DNA of 64,000 nucleotides from Scatosoma sp045613545. Its GTDB lineage: Bacteria; Bacillota; Clostridia; Christensenellales; Borkfalkiaceae. Location: contig JAZLBD010000005.1 in NCBI GenBank assembly GCA_045613545.1, forward strand, positions 1 to 64,000, given 5' to 3'. The position numbers were made by a program, and so were the translations under genes. Shown one piece after another: positions 7,075 to 14,975 of this stretch. How positions within the stretch are numbered: position 1 is the stretch's first letter; every line of letters starts with the position of its first letter. The notes under the pieces were generated by a model. It saw only the letters and a program-made list of their open reading frames with translations. It searched no databases and was not told where the DNA came from.

Positions 7075-10000
7075 TTACGCGTCGATCGTAGAGATGCAAA
7101 GAGTCGTTTCTTCCAAAACGTCCAAAAGTACGCGGACGGTATCGAGAGCCGTGAACATCGTCACCCCACTATCCGTTGCGAACTTACGAATTTCGTAGCC
7201 GTCGGAGAGTTGATTGGTCGAAGCGACGCCACTCGTGTTGATAACGTACGCGATATGTCCTTGACGGATCGAGTCCTGAATCTCTTCACTACCGTCGCTA
7301 ATCTTTTGAAGAACGTGGGTTCGAATGCCGTTTTCTTTTAAGAACTTCGCCGTACCCTCCGTCGCTTCGATGTTAAAGCCGAGATTATAGAAACGGCGAA
7401 TGAGAGGAAGCGCCTCTTCTTTATCCTTATCCGCAATCGTCGCGAACACGGTTCCGTAGTTTTGGAGGTGCATGCCCGACGCTTGCAACGCTTTATACAA
7501 GGCGCGGTTGAGTTTATCGTCGTAGCCGATCGCCTCGCCCGTCGATTTCATTTCGGGAGAAAGGTAGGCGTCGAGCCCGCGAATTTTATTAAACGAGAAC
7601 ACGGGAACTTTCACGTACCAACGTTTCTTCTCTTCGGGATAGATATCAAAAATTCCTTGTTCTTTCAAGGTTTTTCCCATAATCACTTCCGTCGCGATAT
7701 CGGCAAGGCTATAGCCCGTCGCTTTGGAAAGGAAAGGCACCGTTCGAGAGGATCGAGGATTTACTTCGATGATATACACTTTTTCGTTTTTGTCGACGAT
7801 GAACTGAATGTTGTAAAGACCGACGATACCGATTCCCAAACCGAGCTTTTTCGCGTATTGCAAAATCGTGCCTTTTACCTTATTGGAAATACTGAACGAG
7901 GGGTAAACGCTAATTGAATCGCCCGAGTGAATACCCGTCCGTTCGACGAGTTCCATAATACCCGGAACGAATACGTCTCTGCCATCGCAAATTGCGTCTA
8001 CTTCCACTTCTTTCCCAACGATATATTTATCGACGAGGACGGGTTTATCTTCGTCGATTTCCACCGCCGTTTTGAGGTAGTGGCGGAGTTGTTCTTCGCC
8101 CGTGACGATTTGCATCGCTCTACCGCCAAGCACGAACGAGGGACGAACGAGCACGGGATAGCCAATCTTTTCCGCCGCCTTAACGCCGTCTTCGATCTTC
8201 GTGACTGCATACCCTTTCGGTTGGGGAATATCGAGCGAAGAGAGTAATCTTTCAAAAAGTTCTCTATTTTCCGCGCGATCGATCGCGTCGCAATCGGTGC
8301 CGATAATTTTCACACCGCGCGAGCGCAACGGCTCTGCCAAATTGATTGCCGTTTGACCGCCGAGCGAGGCGATTACCCCCTCGGGATTTTCGTATTCCAC
8401 CACGTTCATAACGTCTTCCGGCGTCAGCGGTTCGAAATAGAGTTTATCGCTCGTCGTGTAGTCCGTAGAAACGGTTTCGGGGTTGTTGTTGATGATGATC
8501 GCCTCGTAGCCCGATTGTTTGATCGTCGATACGGCGTGGACGGTCGAATAGTCGAATTCCACCCCTTGACCGATACGGATAGGACCTGCGCCGAGAACAA
8601 CCGCTTTCTTCTTGTCCGTCAAAACGGATTGCTCTTCGCCCTCGTAAGAGGAATAGAAGTACGGGATATAAGCGCCTGCGTGCAAGGTGTCCACCATACG
8701 GAATACGGGACGGAGTTTATTCGCTTTACGGAAAGCGGAAACGTCCATCTCTTTCGTCTTCCAAAGGCGCGCGATAAATTTATCCGCAAATCCGAGCTTT
8801 TTCGCTTCGCGAAGCACCGCCAAATCAAAGGGGCTATTCGCAAGCGTTTTTTCCATATTTACGATTTTTTGGAAACTTTCGAGGAAAAGACGGGTAATCT
8901 TCGTCACTTCGTGCAACTTTTCAACGCTTTCTCCTCTTCTCAAAAGTTCAAACACGGCGTACACGTTGTCCGCTTTGAACGACTTGAGATAGTCGTAGAG
9001 TTCTTTCGTCGCAAAATCGTCGAATTTCGCAAGATGGAAATGGCAAACACCGATTTCCAAAGAGCGTACCGACTTGAGCATACATTCTTCCAAGTTCGAG
9101 CCGATTCCCATGACTTCGCCGGTCGCTTTCATTTGGGTGCCGAGTTCATTGGACGCCGTTGCAAATTTATCGAACGGGAAACGGGGGAACTTCGCTACGA
9201 TATAGTCAAGGCGAGGCTCTTTTGCCGCCGTCGTTCCTGCAAGCTCGATTTCGTCAAGGGTCATACCCACAGCAATTTTCGCCGTCACTCTTGCGATCGG
9301 GTATCCGCTCGCTTTCGAAGCGAGGGCGGAAGAACGGGATACGCGGGGATTGACTTCAATGAGGTAATATTCGCTCGTTTCGGGGTTAAGGGCAAACTGT
9401 ACGTTGCACCCCCCCTCGATTTTCAGTTCGCGAATGATTTTAATTGCGCTCGATTGCAACATGCGCAAATCGTGATCATTCAAAGATAAGATGGGCGCAA
9501 CGACGATCGAGTCGCCCGTATGCACGCCGACGGGGTCGATGTTTTCCATACCGCAAATCGTGATCGCCTTATCCGAAGAGTCGCGCATAACCTCGAATTC
9601 GATTTCTTTATACCCTTTCACGCTCTTTTCGATGAGGACTTGGTGAACGGGGGAAAGTTTGAATGCGTTTCTACCCACTTCGATAAGCTCTTCTTCCGAA
9701 TACGCAAAACCGCCGCCCGTACCGCCGAGCGTGAACGCAGGACGCAACACGACGGGATAACCGATACGATTTGCAGCCTCTTTCGCCTCGTCTAAGTTAT
9801 AAGTAATTTCCGAGGGAATGGTCGGCTCGCCGATCGATTGACAAAGCTCTTTGAATAGTTCTCTATCCTCTGCGCGTTCGATACTTTCACTGCTCGTACC
9901 CAAAAGTTCCACTCGGCATTCTTTCAAGATCCCTTTCTTTTCGAGTTGCATTGCAAGGTTGAGACCCGTTTGACCGCCGATTCCCGGAACGATCGCGTCG

Positions 10001-10248
10001 GGGCGTTCATACCGCAAAATCTTGGCGATATATTCCAAGGTGAGCGGTTCCATATACACCTTATCCGCAATCGTCGTGTCCGTCATAATCGTGGCGGGGT
10101 TGGAATTGCACAAAATTACCTCGTACCCTTCTTCTTTGAGGGCGAGGCATGCTTGCGTTCCCGCATAGTCAAATTCCGCCGCTTGTCCAATGACGATAGG
10201 GCCGGAGCCGATGATGAGTATTTTCTTGATGTCCGTTCTCTTTGCCAT
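7075..10248 (-). CDS. carB: carbamoyl-phosphate synthase large subunit
   Basis: Makes carbamoyl phosphate from bicarbonate, two ATP and ammonia. It is full length (1057 residues) with two ATP-grasp halves, each starting with a KK(I/A)xxxGxGPIxIGQ motif, and a C-terminal MGS-like regulatory domain (NLGFNIEATEGTAKFL). The start at 10248 (MAKRTD) has GGAG upstream; the in-frame extension to 10299 lies inside pyrC. The small glutaminase subunit CarA, usually encoded directly upstream, is not in this window. Either carA is elsewhere in the genome or the enzyme uses free ammonia; the sequence here cannot decide. Confidence 0.95.
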   Translation of the reverse strand: MAKRTDIKKILIIGSGPIVIGQAAEFDYAGTQACLALKEEGYEVILCNSNPATIMTDTTIADKVYMEPLTLEYIAKILRYERPDAIVPGIGGQTGLNLAMQLEKKGILKECRVELLGTSSESIERAEDRELFKELCQSIGEPTIPSEITYNLDEAKEAANRIGYPVVLRPAFTLGGTGGGFAYSEEELIEVGRNAFKLSPVHQVLIEKSVKGYKEIEFEVMRDSSDKAITICGMENIDPVGVHTGDSIVVAPILSLNDHDLRMLQSSAIKIIRELKIEGGCNVQFALNPETSEYYLIEVNPRVSRSSALASKASGYPIARVTAKIAVGMTLDEIELAGTTAAKEPRLDYIVAKFPRFPFDKFATASNELGTQMKATGEVMGIGSNLEECMLKSVRSLEIGVCHFHLAKFDDFATKELYDYLKSFKADNVYAVFELLRRGESVEKLHEVTKITRLFLESFQKIVNMEKTLANSPFDLAVLREAKKLGFADKFIARLWKTKEMDVSAFRKANKLRPVFRMVDTLHAGAYIPYFYSSYEGEEQSVLTDKKKAVVLGAGPIRIGQGVEFDYSTVHAVSTIKQSGYEAIIINNNPETVSTDYTTSDKLYFEPLTPEDVMNVVEYENPEGVIASLGGQTAINLAEPLRSRGVKIIGTDCDAIDRAENRELFERLLSSLDIPQPKGYAVTKIEDGVKAAEKIGYPVLVRPSFVLGGRAMQIVTGEEQLRHYLKTAVEIDEDKPVLVDKYIVGKEVEVDAICDGRDVFVPGIMELVERTGIHSGDSISVYPSFSISNKVKGTILQYAKKLGLGIGIVGLYNIQFIVDKNEKVYIIEVNPRSSRTVPFLSKATGYSLADIATEVIMGKTLKEQGIFDIYPEEKKRWYVKVPVFSFNKIRGLDAYLSPEMKSTGEAIGYDDKLNRALYKALQASGMHLQNYGTVFATIADKDKEEALPLIRRFYNLGFNIEATEGTAKFLKENGIRTHVLQKISDGSEEIQDSIRQGHIAYVINTSGVASTNQLSDGYEIRKFATDSGVTMFTALDTVRVLLDVLEETTLCISTIDA

Positions 10249-10261
10249 ATATTTCTCCAAA

Positions 10262-11467
10262 TCAAACTTTGTTTTTTTCGTAAATGAGTTTTCCGCCATA
10301 AAGGGTTGCGTAGTTCACACCGTAAAGTTTCCAACCCTCGAAAGGCGTCGCTTTGCCTTGCGATAAAAACGCACCGCTATCCACCGCAAATTCTTCGTCG
10401 ATCGCCCAAACGCTATACCCTACATCCGAGGAAACGCCGAAACGTTTGCGGGGATTTTCGCAAAGTAGCGCCACTAATTTTTCAAGCGTTATAACGCCCG
10501 TTTTTACAAGCTTCGTGTAAAGGACGGGGAACGCCGTTTCAAGACCCACGATCCCAAACGCGCTCTTTTCCAAGCCTTTTGCCTTTTCCTCCGCGCTATG
10601 CGGGGCGTGGTCGGTGGCGATCATATCAATCGTTCCGTCGATTACCCCTTGCAAAAGCGCCTCTTTATCCTCTTTCGAGCGAAGGGGCGGGTTCATCTTA
10701 AACCGTCCGTCTTCCTGCAAGTCGTTTTCGTCCATCACAAGGTAATGTGGCGCCGTTTCGCAAGTGACGTCCACTCCGCGCTTTTTTGCCTCGCGAATGA
10801 GGGCGACCGTCTCTTTCGTGGAAATGTGGCACACGTGGTAGGAACAGCCCGTCTTTTCGGCAAGGCGAAGATCGCGCGCTACTTGTTCATACTCACTTGC
10901 CGAGCAAATCCCTCTATGTCCGTGTTCTTTGGCGTATTTTCCGTCGTGGATATACCCACCGCGCAAAAGAGAATTGACCTCGCAGTGCGCCACGATCATT
11001 TTTCCAAGCGCTTTGGCTTTGACCATCGCCTCTTCCATCATTTTTTCGTCTTGCACCCCTTTTCCGTCGTCGGAAAAAGCGATAGCGTCAGAAAGTTCCG
11101 CAAAAGGCGAGAGACTTTCCCCTTTTTGACCTACCGTAATCGAGGCGTAAGGGAACACCGCGATCGTCGCGTCTTTTTTGATTATATCTAATTGCTCTTT
11201 CATGTGCTGTTTGCTATCGGGTACGGGAGAGAGATTCGGCATCGTACAAACCGCCGTATACCCCCCTCTTGCAGCCGACGCCGAGCCGGAAGAAATACGT
11301 TCTTTATAGGAAAAACCCGGTTCTCTGAAATGCACGTGCACGTCCAAAAAACCAGGTAATATTACGTATTGGCGTTGGGGATTCAATCCTCGAATGCAAA
11401 GCGGAAAACAAGACGCGATCTCTTGCGCCGTCATCGGTTTCATCGTTAAAAGAGTCTTCTTTTGCAT
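10262..11467 (-). CDS. pyrC: dihydroorotase (class I type) with an atypical N-terminus
   Basis: Cyclises carbamoyl aspartate to dihydroorotate. Metal and catalytic residues of the class I amidohydrolase family are present: HVH in LDVHVHFREPG, FSDDGKG, AHCEVNSL, HVCHIST and ATDHAPHS. The 401-residue protein lacks the usual first strands (an 'IKNGRIID...' opening and an 'IxExGKI' segment); about 45 residues of unrelated-looking sequence precede the metal site. The start at 11467 follows a G-rich stretch; an in-frame ATG at 11506 lies in the loop of the leader terminator and has no good ribosome site. First gene of the operon. Confidence 0.92.
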   Translation of the reverse strand: MQKKTLLTMKPMTAQEIASCFPLCIRGLNPQRQYVILPGFLDVHVHFREPGFSYKERISSGSASAARGGYTAVCTMPNLSPVPDSKQHMKEQLDIIKKDATIAVFPYASITVGQKGESLSPFAELSDAIAFSDDGKGVQDEKMMEEAMVKAKALGKMIVAHCEVNSLLRGGYIHDGKYAKEHGHRGICSASEYEQVARDLRLAEKTGCSYHVCHISTKETVALIREAKKRGVDVTCETAPHYLVMDENDLQEDGRFKMNPPLRSKEDKEALLQGVIDGTIDMIATDHAPHSAEEKAKGLEKSAFGIVGLETAFPVLYTKLVKTGVITLEKLVALLCENPRKRFGVSSDVGYSVWAIDEEFAVDSGAFLSQGKATPFEGWKLYGVNYATLYGGKLIYEKNKV

Positions 11468-11522
11468 TGTCTTGCCCCAACCTTTCCGAAAAAAAAGTCT
11501 TGTCATCGAGATGGCAAGACTT
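11468..11522 (-). promoter_or_regulatory. pyr leader: terminator hairpin competing with a ribosome-site pairing
   Basis: About 65 bases after the predicted transcript start there is a terminator: AAGTCTTG (11522-11515) pairs with CAAGACTT (11502-11495), followed by a run of T ending at 11489. A third element, GGCAAGAC (11476-11469), lies next to the pyrC start and can instead pair with GTCTTGCC (11520-11513), the same 5' arm. The two 8-bp pairings exclude each other, which is the geometry of an attenuator. I do not recognise a PyrR-binding consensus or a known riboswitch here, so the ligand is unknown. The pairing is seen directly; regulation is inferred. Confidence 0.72.
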
Positions 11523-11591
11523 CCTTTTCTTTCTTAGCGAACCGTCCATTCTTGTCAATCTCACAAAATCGACCTAAATCGGATTTTGAAT

Positions 11592-11620
11592 ATTATATCA
11601 TAAACACAAAAGTCTGTCAA
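11592..11620 (-). promoter_or_regulatory. consensus promoter of the pyrimidine operon
   Basis: TTGACA (11615-11620) and TATAAT (11592-11597) with a 17-base spacer, a perfect sigma-A consensus. The transcript would begin near 11585, about 118 bases before pyrC. No convincing hairpin terminator is visible between the preceding gene (stop at 11662) and this promoter, so some read-through from the purine operon is possible. Confidence 0.9.
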
Positions 11621-11661
11621 CAACTTCCTATCCGTTTCAAGGAATATTTTTTCGCTTTTTT

Positions 11662-13017
11662 TTAATTTTTATTTCCGTGAATAGGCGCGGGAATCCGTCC
11701 GCCACGATTTATGAACTTTTTCGAGGAATATCCGCTTACGGGCATAATCGGCGCCGTTCCTAACAGTCCGCCGAACTCCACTTCATCCCCCACCTTTTTC
11801 CCGGGTGCGGGAATAATGCGAACGGCGGTCGTTTTGTTGTTTACCATACCGATTGCCGCCTCGTCGGCTATGATTGCGGAAATCGTGGACGCGGGCGTAT
11901 CGCCGGGGATTGCCACCATATCAATTCCTACGCTACAAACGGCGGTCATTGCTTCGAGTTTCGAAAGGGAAAGCGAACCACATCTCGCCCCCTCGATCAT
12001 ACCGATATCTTCGCTGACGGGAATAAACGCGCCCGAAAGTCCGCCGACGTGCGAGCTTGCCATCACACCGCCCTTTTTTACGGCGTCGTTGAGGAGCGCT
12101 AGGCAAGCGGTCGTTCCGTGCGTACCTACCTTTTCAAGCCCCATTTCTTCCAAGATATGCCCTACGCTATCCCCAACGACGGGGGTAGGCGCGAGGGATA
12201 AATCGACGATCCCGAACGACGCGTTCAAGCGTTTTGAAGCCTCCATAGCGACGAGTTGACCGACGCGCGTGATCTTAAACGCCGTTTTTTTGACGATCTC
12301 CGCGAGGGTGGAAATATCCGCGTCTTTCGCCGTTTGGAGCGCCGCGTACACGACGCCGGGACCCGACACCCCTACGTTAATCACGCTATCCCCCTCTCCT
12401 ACGCCGTGGAAAGCGCCTGCCATAAAGGGATTGTCCTCCACTGCGTTGCAAAAGGCAACGAATTTCGCCGCGCCAAAACCGTCCGCGCTCGCCGTTTTTA
12501 GAGCCGTTTCTTTCACGATTTCGCCCGACAGTTTCACCGCGTCCATATTGATGCCGGCGCGCGTAGAACCCACGTTGACGGAGGAGCATAAAATATCCGT
12601 TTCCGCGAGCACTTCGGGGATCGTGCGCATAAACCGCTTTTCATACGAGGTCATGCCCTTATGCACGAGCGCGGTGTATCCGCCGATAAAATCAATGCCG
12701 ATTTGCTTTCCTGCTTTATCGAGCGCTTTGGCAATTTCAATCTCGCCACCGTCTAAATTCGCGCAAAGCAAACTCACGGGGGTGACGGAAACCCGCTTAT
12801 TTACGATAGGAACACCGTACAAACTCGACAGTTCCTCTCCCGTTTTGACGAGGTTTTCCGCCCGTTTACAAATCAAATCGTACACCGCCCTTGCCGTGGA
12901 TTTTGCGTCCGCGCGCACGCAAGGAAACAGCGAGAGTCCCATCGTGATCGTGCGGACGTCGAAGTGCTCCTTTTTGACCATATTGATCGTTTCTAAAATG
13001 TCGTATTTGCTAATCAT
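11662..13017 (-). CDS. PFL-family protein (UPF0210)
   Basis: Conserved bacterial and archaeal family of unproven function, named for its place beside the pfl RNA motif. The 451-residue protein begins with the typical ILETINMVKKEHFDVRTITMG segment in shortened form and has conserved Asp/His-rich loops such as GVGEGDSVINVGVSG. It nearly always pairs with the small ACT protein that precedes it here. ATG at 13017 is chosen, five bases after the ACT stop; a TTG at 13026 overlapping the ACT stop is the alternative. As last gene under a ZTP riboswitch it probably helps one-carbon or folate stress metabolism, but its reaction is not known. Confidence 0.9.
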   Translation of the reverse strand: MISKYDILETINMVKKEHFDVRTITMGLSLFPCVRADAKSTARAVYDLICKRAENLVKTGEELSSLYGVPIVNKRVSVTPVSLLCANLDGGEIEIAKALDKAGKQIGIDFIGGYTALVHKGMTSYEKRFMRTIPEVLAETDILCSSVNVGSTRAGINMDAVKLSGEIVKETALKTASADGFGAAKFVAFCNAVEDNPFMAGAFHGVGEGDSVINVGVSGPGVVYAALQTAKDADISTLAEIVKKTAFKITRVGQLVAMEASKRLNASFGIVDLSLAPTPVVGDSVGHILEEMGLEKVGTHGTTACLALLNDAVKKGGVMASSHVGGLSGAFIPVSEDIGMIEGARCGSLSLSKLEAMTAVCSVGIDMVAIPGDTPASTISAIIADEAAIGMVNNKTTAVRIIPAPGKKVGDEVEFGGLLGTAPIMPVSGYSSKKFINRGGRIPAPIHGNKN

Positions 13018-13022
13018 ATCGT

Positions 13023-13292
13023 TCAAATTTTATGCATAGCGTCGAACACTTCATTGCTTTGTAAATGAATATCCACGCCGATCTCCAACCCCAGCGCATC
13101 AAACTTTTCGCAGAGTTCCGCAAGGGATATCGGGGAATTTTCGATGTTCACGAGCATAATCATCGTGAAAAACCCTTGCATAATCGTTTGACTGATATCT
13201 TCGATATTTACTTGGTTCTCCGCAAGGCAAGAGGCGATTTTCGCCGTAATGCCCGATTGGTCTTTCCCAAGCGCCGTCAAAATTACTTTCAT
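13023..13292 (-). CDS. ACT-domain regulatory protein (UPF0237)
   Basis: A single 89-residue ACT domain: KVILTALGKDQSGITAKIA opens with the classic small-molecule-binding strand and loop, followed by NIEDISQTIMQGFFTM. ACT domains usually dimerise and bind amino acids or other small ligands. Members of this family are found next to PFL-family (UPF0210) genes in many Firmicutes, and the same pair occurs here with a five-base gap. AAGGAG precedes the start. The ligand is unknown. Confidence 0.9.
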   Translation of the reverse strand: MKVILTALGKDQSGITAKIASCLAENQVNIEDISQTIMQGFFTMIMLVNIENSPISLAELCEKFDALGLEIGVDIHLQSNEVFDAMHKI

Positions 13293-13303
13293 TTCTTTAC
13301 TCC

Positions 13304-14974
13304 TTAAAAAAGACCGCTAATTTTCCCCGTTTCGTCCACGTCGATACGCTCTGCCGCCGGCGATTTGGGAAGTCCGGGCATCGTCATAATATCCCCCGTC
13401 AAAACCACGATAAACCCTGCGCCAGCCGATACTTTGACCGAGCGAACGGTCACTCTGAAATTCGTAGGCGCGCCGAGGAGCGCGGGATTGTCCGAGAAAC
13501 TGTATTGCGTTTTTGCCATACAAACGGGGAAAGACCCAAACCCGAGCGCGGTTAAGCGCGCGATTTCTTTCTTTGCCGTAGGCAAGAAATCTACGCCGTC
13601 TCCACCGTACACCTTTTTGACCACCGATTCCACTTTTTCTTCTATCGTTTGATCAAGTTCGTAAGAGAAGGTGAAATCGTTTTCCTCTTCGCAAAGGCGC
13701 ACCACTTCTCTTGCGAGATCTTCCCCGCCTTTTCCGCCCTCCGCGTGGACGGTGGAAAGAGCGACGTTTACGCCGAGTTTTTTACATTCTTCAATCACGA
13801 GCGCGATTTCCGCGTCGGTGTCCGTAGGGAAACGGTTGACCGCCACCACGCAAGGAAGTTTATAGACGTTTTTGATATTCGATACGTGGCGGAGGAGGTT
13901 GGGAAGTCCCTTCGAAAGCGCCTCGACGTTTTCCGCGCCGAGTTCCGTTTTTGCCACGCCACCGTGCATTTTAAGAGCGCGTACCGTCGTCACCATAACG
14001 ACGGCGCTCGGAGTCAAATTTGCGAAACGGCACTTGATATCCAAGAATTTTTCCGCGCCGAGATCTGCGCCGAATCCCGCTTCCGTAATCGCGTAATCGC
14101 CGAGTTTCATCGCCATTTTCGTTGCGATCACCGAGTTGCAACCGTGCGCGATATTCGCAAACGGACCGCCGTGTACGAGGGCAGGCGTTCCCTCGAGTGT
14201 TTGTACGAGGTTGGGCTTGAACGCGTCTTTCAAAAGCGCCGTCATCGCCCCCACCGCGCCGAGTTGTCCCGCCGTGACTGGTTGTTCGTCGTAGGTATAA
14301 GCAACGACGATTTTGGAAAGCCGTTCTTTAAGGTCGGTCAAAGACGACGCGAGGCAGAATACCGCCATAATTTCCGAAGCGACGGTGATATCGAACCCGT
14401 CCTCTCTCGGTACGCCGTTGACCCGTCCGCCGAGCCCGTCCGTGACGAAACGGAGTTGACGGTCGTTCATATCCACGCAACGCTTCCAAGTGATTCTTCT
14501 CGGATCAATGCGCAAAGCGTTGCCTTGATAGATATGGTTATCAAGCATAGCCGCAAGCAAGTTGTTCGCAGCGCCGATCGCGTGGAAATCGCCCGTGAAA
14601 TGTAAGTTGATGTCTTCCATGGGTACGACTTGGGCATAACCGCCACCTGCCGCACCGCCTTTCACGCCGAATACCGGTCCGAGCGAGGGTTCGCGAAGCG
14701 CCACCACACAGTTTTTACCAATACGGGATAAGCCGTCGGCAAGCCCGATTGTCGTGGTGGTTTTTCCCTCCCCTGCGGGGGTGGGCGTAATCGCCGTCAC
14801 GAGGACGAGTTTTCCCTCTTTATTCGACTTTTTGAGAAGGGATAAATCTATTTTCGCTTTATACTTCCCGTATTGTTCGAGGTACTCTTCGTCGATGTTC
14901 GCTCTTTTTGCAATTTCCGTGATGGGTTGCATTTTCGCTTGTTGCGCGATCTCGATATCCGATAAATATGCCAT
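13304..14974 (-). CDS. fhs: formate-tetrahydrofolate ligase
   Basis: Makes 10-formyl-tetrahydrofolate from formate, THF and ATP, supplying the formyl group for PurN and the AICAR transformylase in the same operon. The 556-residue protein has the P-loop TPTPAGEGKTTTTIGL (near 62-78), the REPSLGPVFG segment and the GGYAQVVPMEDINLHFTGD motif. Length and motifs are normal. AAGGAG precedes the start, one base from the purL stop. Its presence under ZTP control fits the logic that ZTP builds up when 10-formyl-THF is short. Confidence 0.96.
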   Translation of the reverse strand: MAYLSDIEIAQQAKMQPITEIAKRANIDEEYLEQYGKYKAKIDLSLLKKSNKEGKLVLVTAITPTPAGEGKTTTTIGLADGLSRIGKNCVVALREPSLGPVFGVKGGAAGGGYAQVVPMEDINLHFTGDFHAIGAANNLLAAMLDNHIYQGNALRIDPRRITWKRCVDMNDRQLRFVTDGLGGRVNGVPREDGFDITVASEIMAVFCLASSLTDLKERLSKIVVAYTYDEQPVTAGQLGAVGAMTALLKDAFKPNLVQTLEGTPALVHGGPFANIAHGCNSVIATKMAMKLGDYAITEAGFGADLGAEKFLDIKCRFANLTPSAVVMVTTVRALKMHGGVAKTELGAENVEALSKGLPNLLRHVSNIKNVYKLPCVVAVNRFPTDTDAEIALVIEECKKLGVNVALSTVHAEGGKGGEDLAREVVRLCEEENDFTFSYELDQTIEEKVESVVKKVYGGDGVDFLPTAKKEIARLTALGFGSFPVCMAKTQYSFSDNPALLGAPTNFRVTVRSVKVSAGAGFIVVLTGDIMTMPGLPKSPAAERIDVDETGKISGLF

Positions 14975-14975
14975 T

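Noticed and set aside
11468..11590. Known riboswitch or PyrR site in the pyr leader
   Set aside because: No match to the PyrR-binding consensus, purine, PRPP or other aptamer cores that I can recognise; only the competing hairpins are supported.
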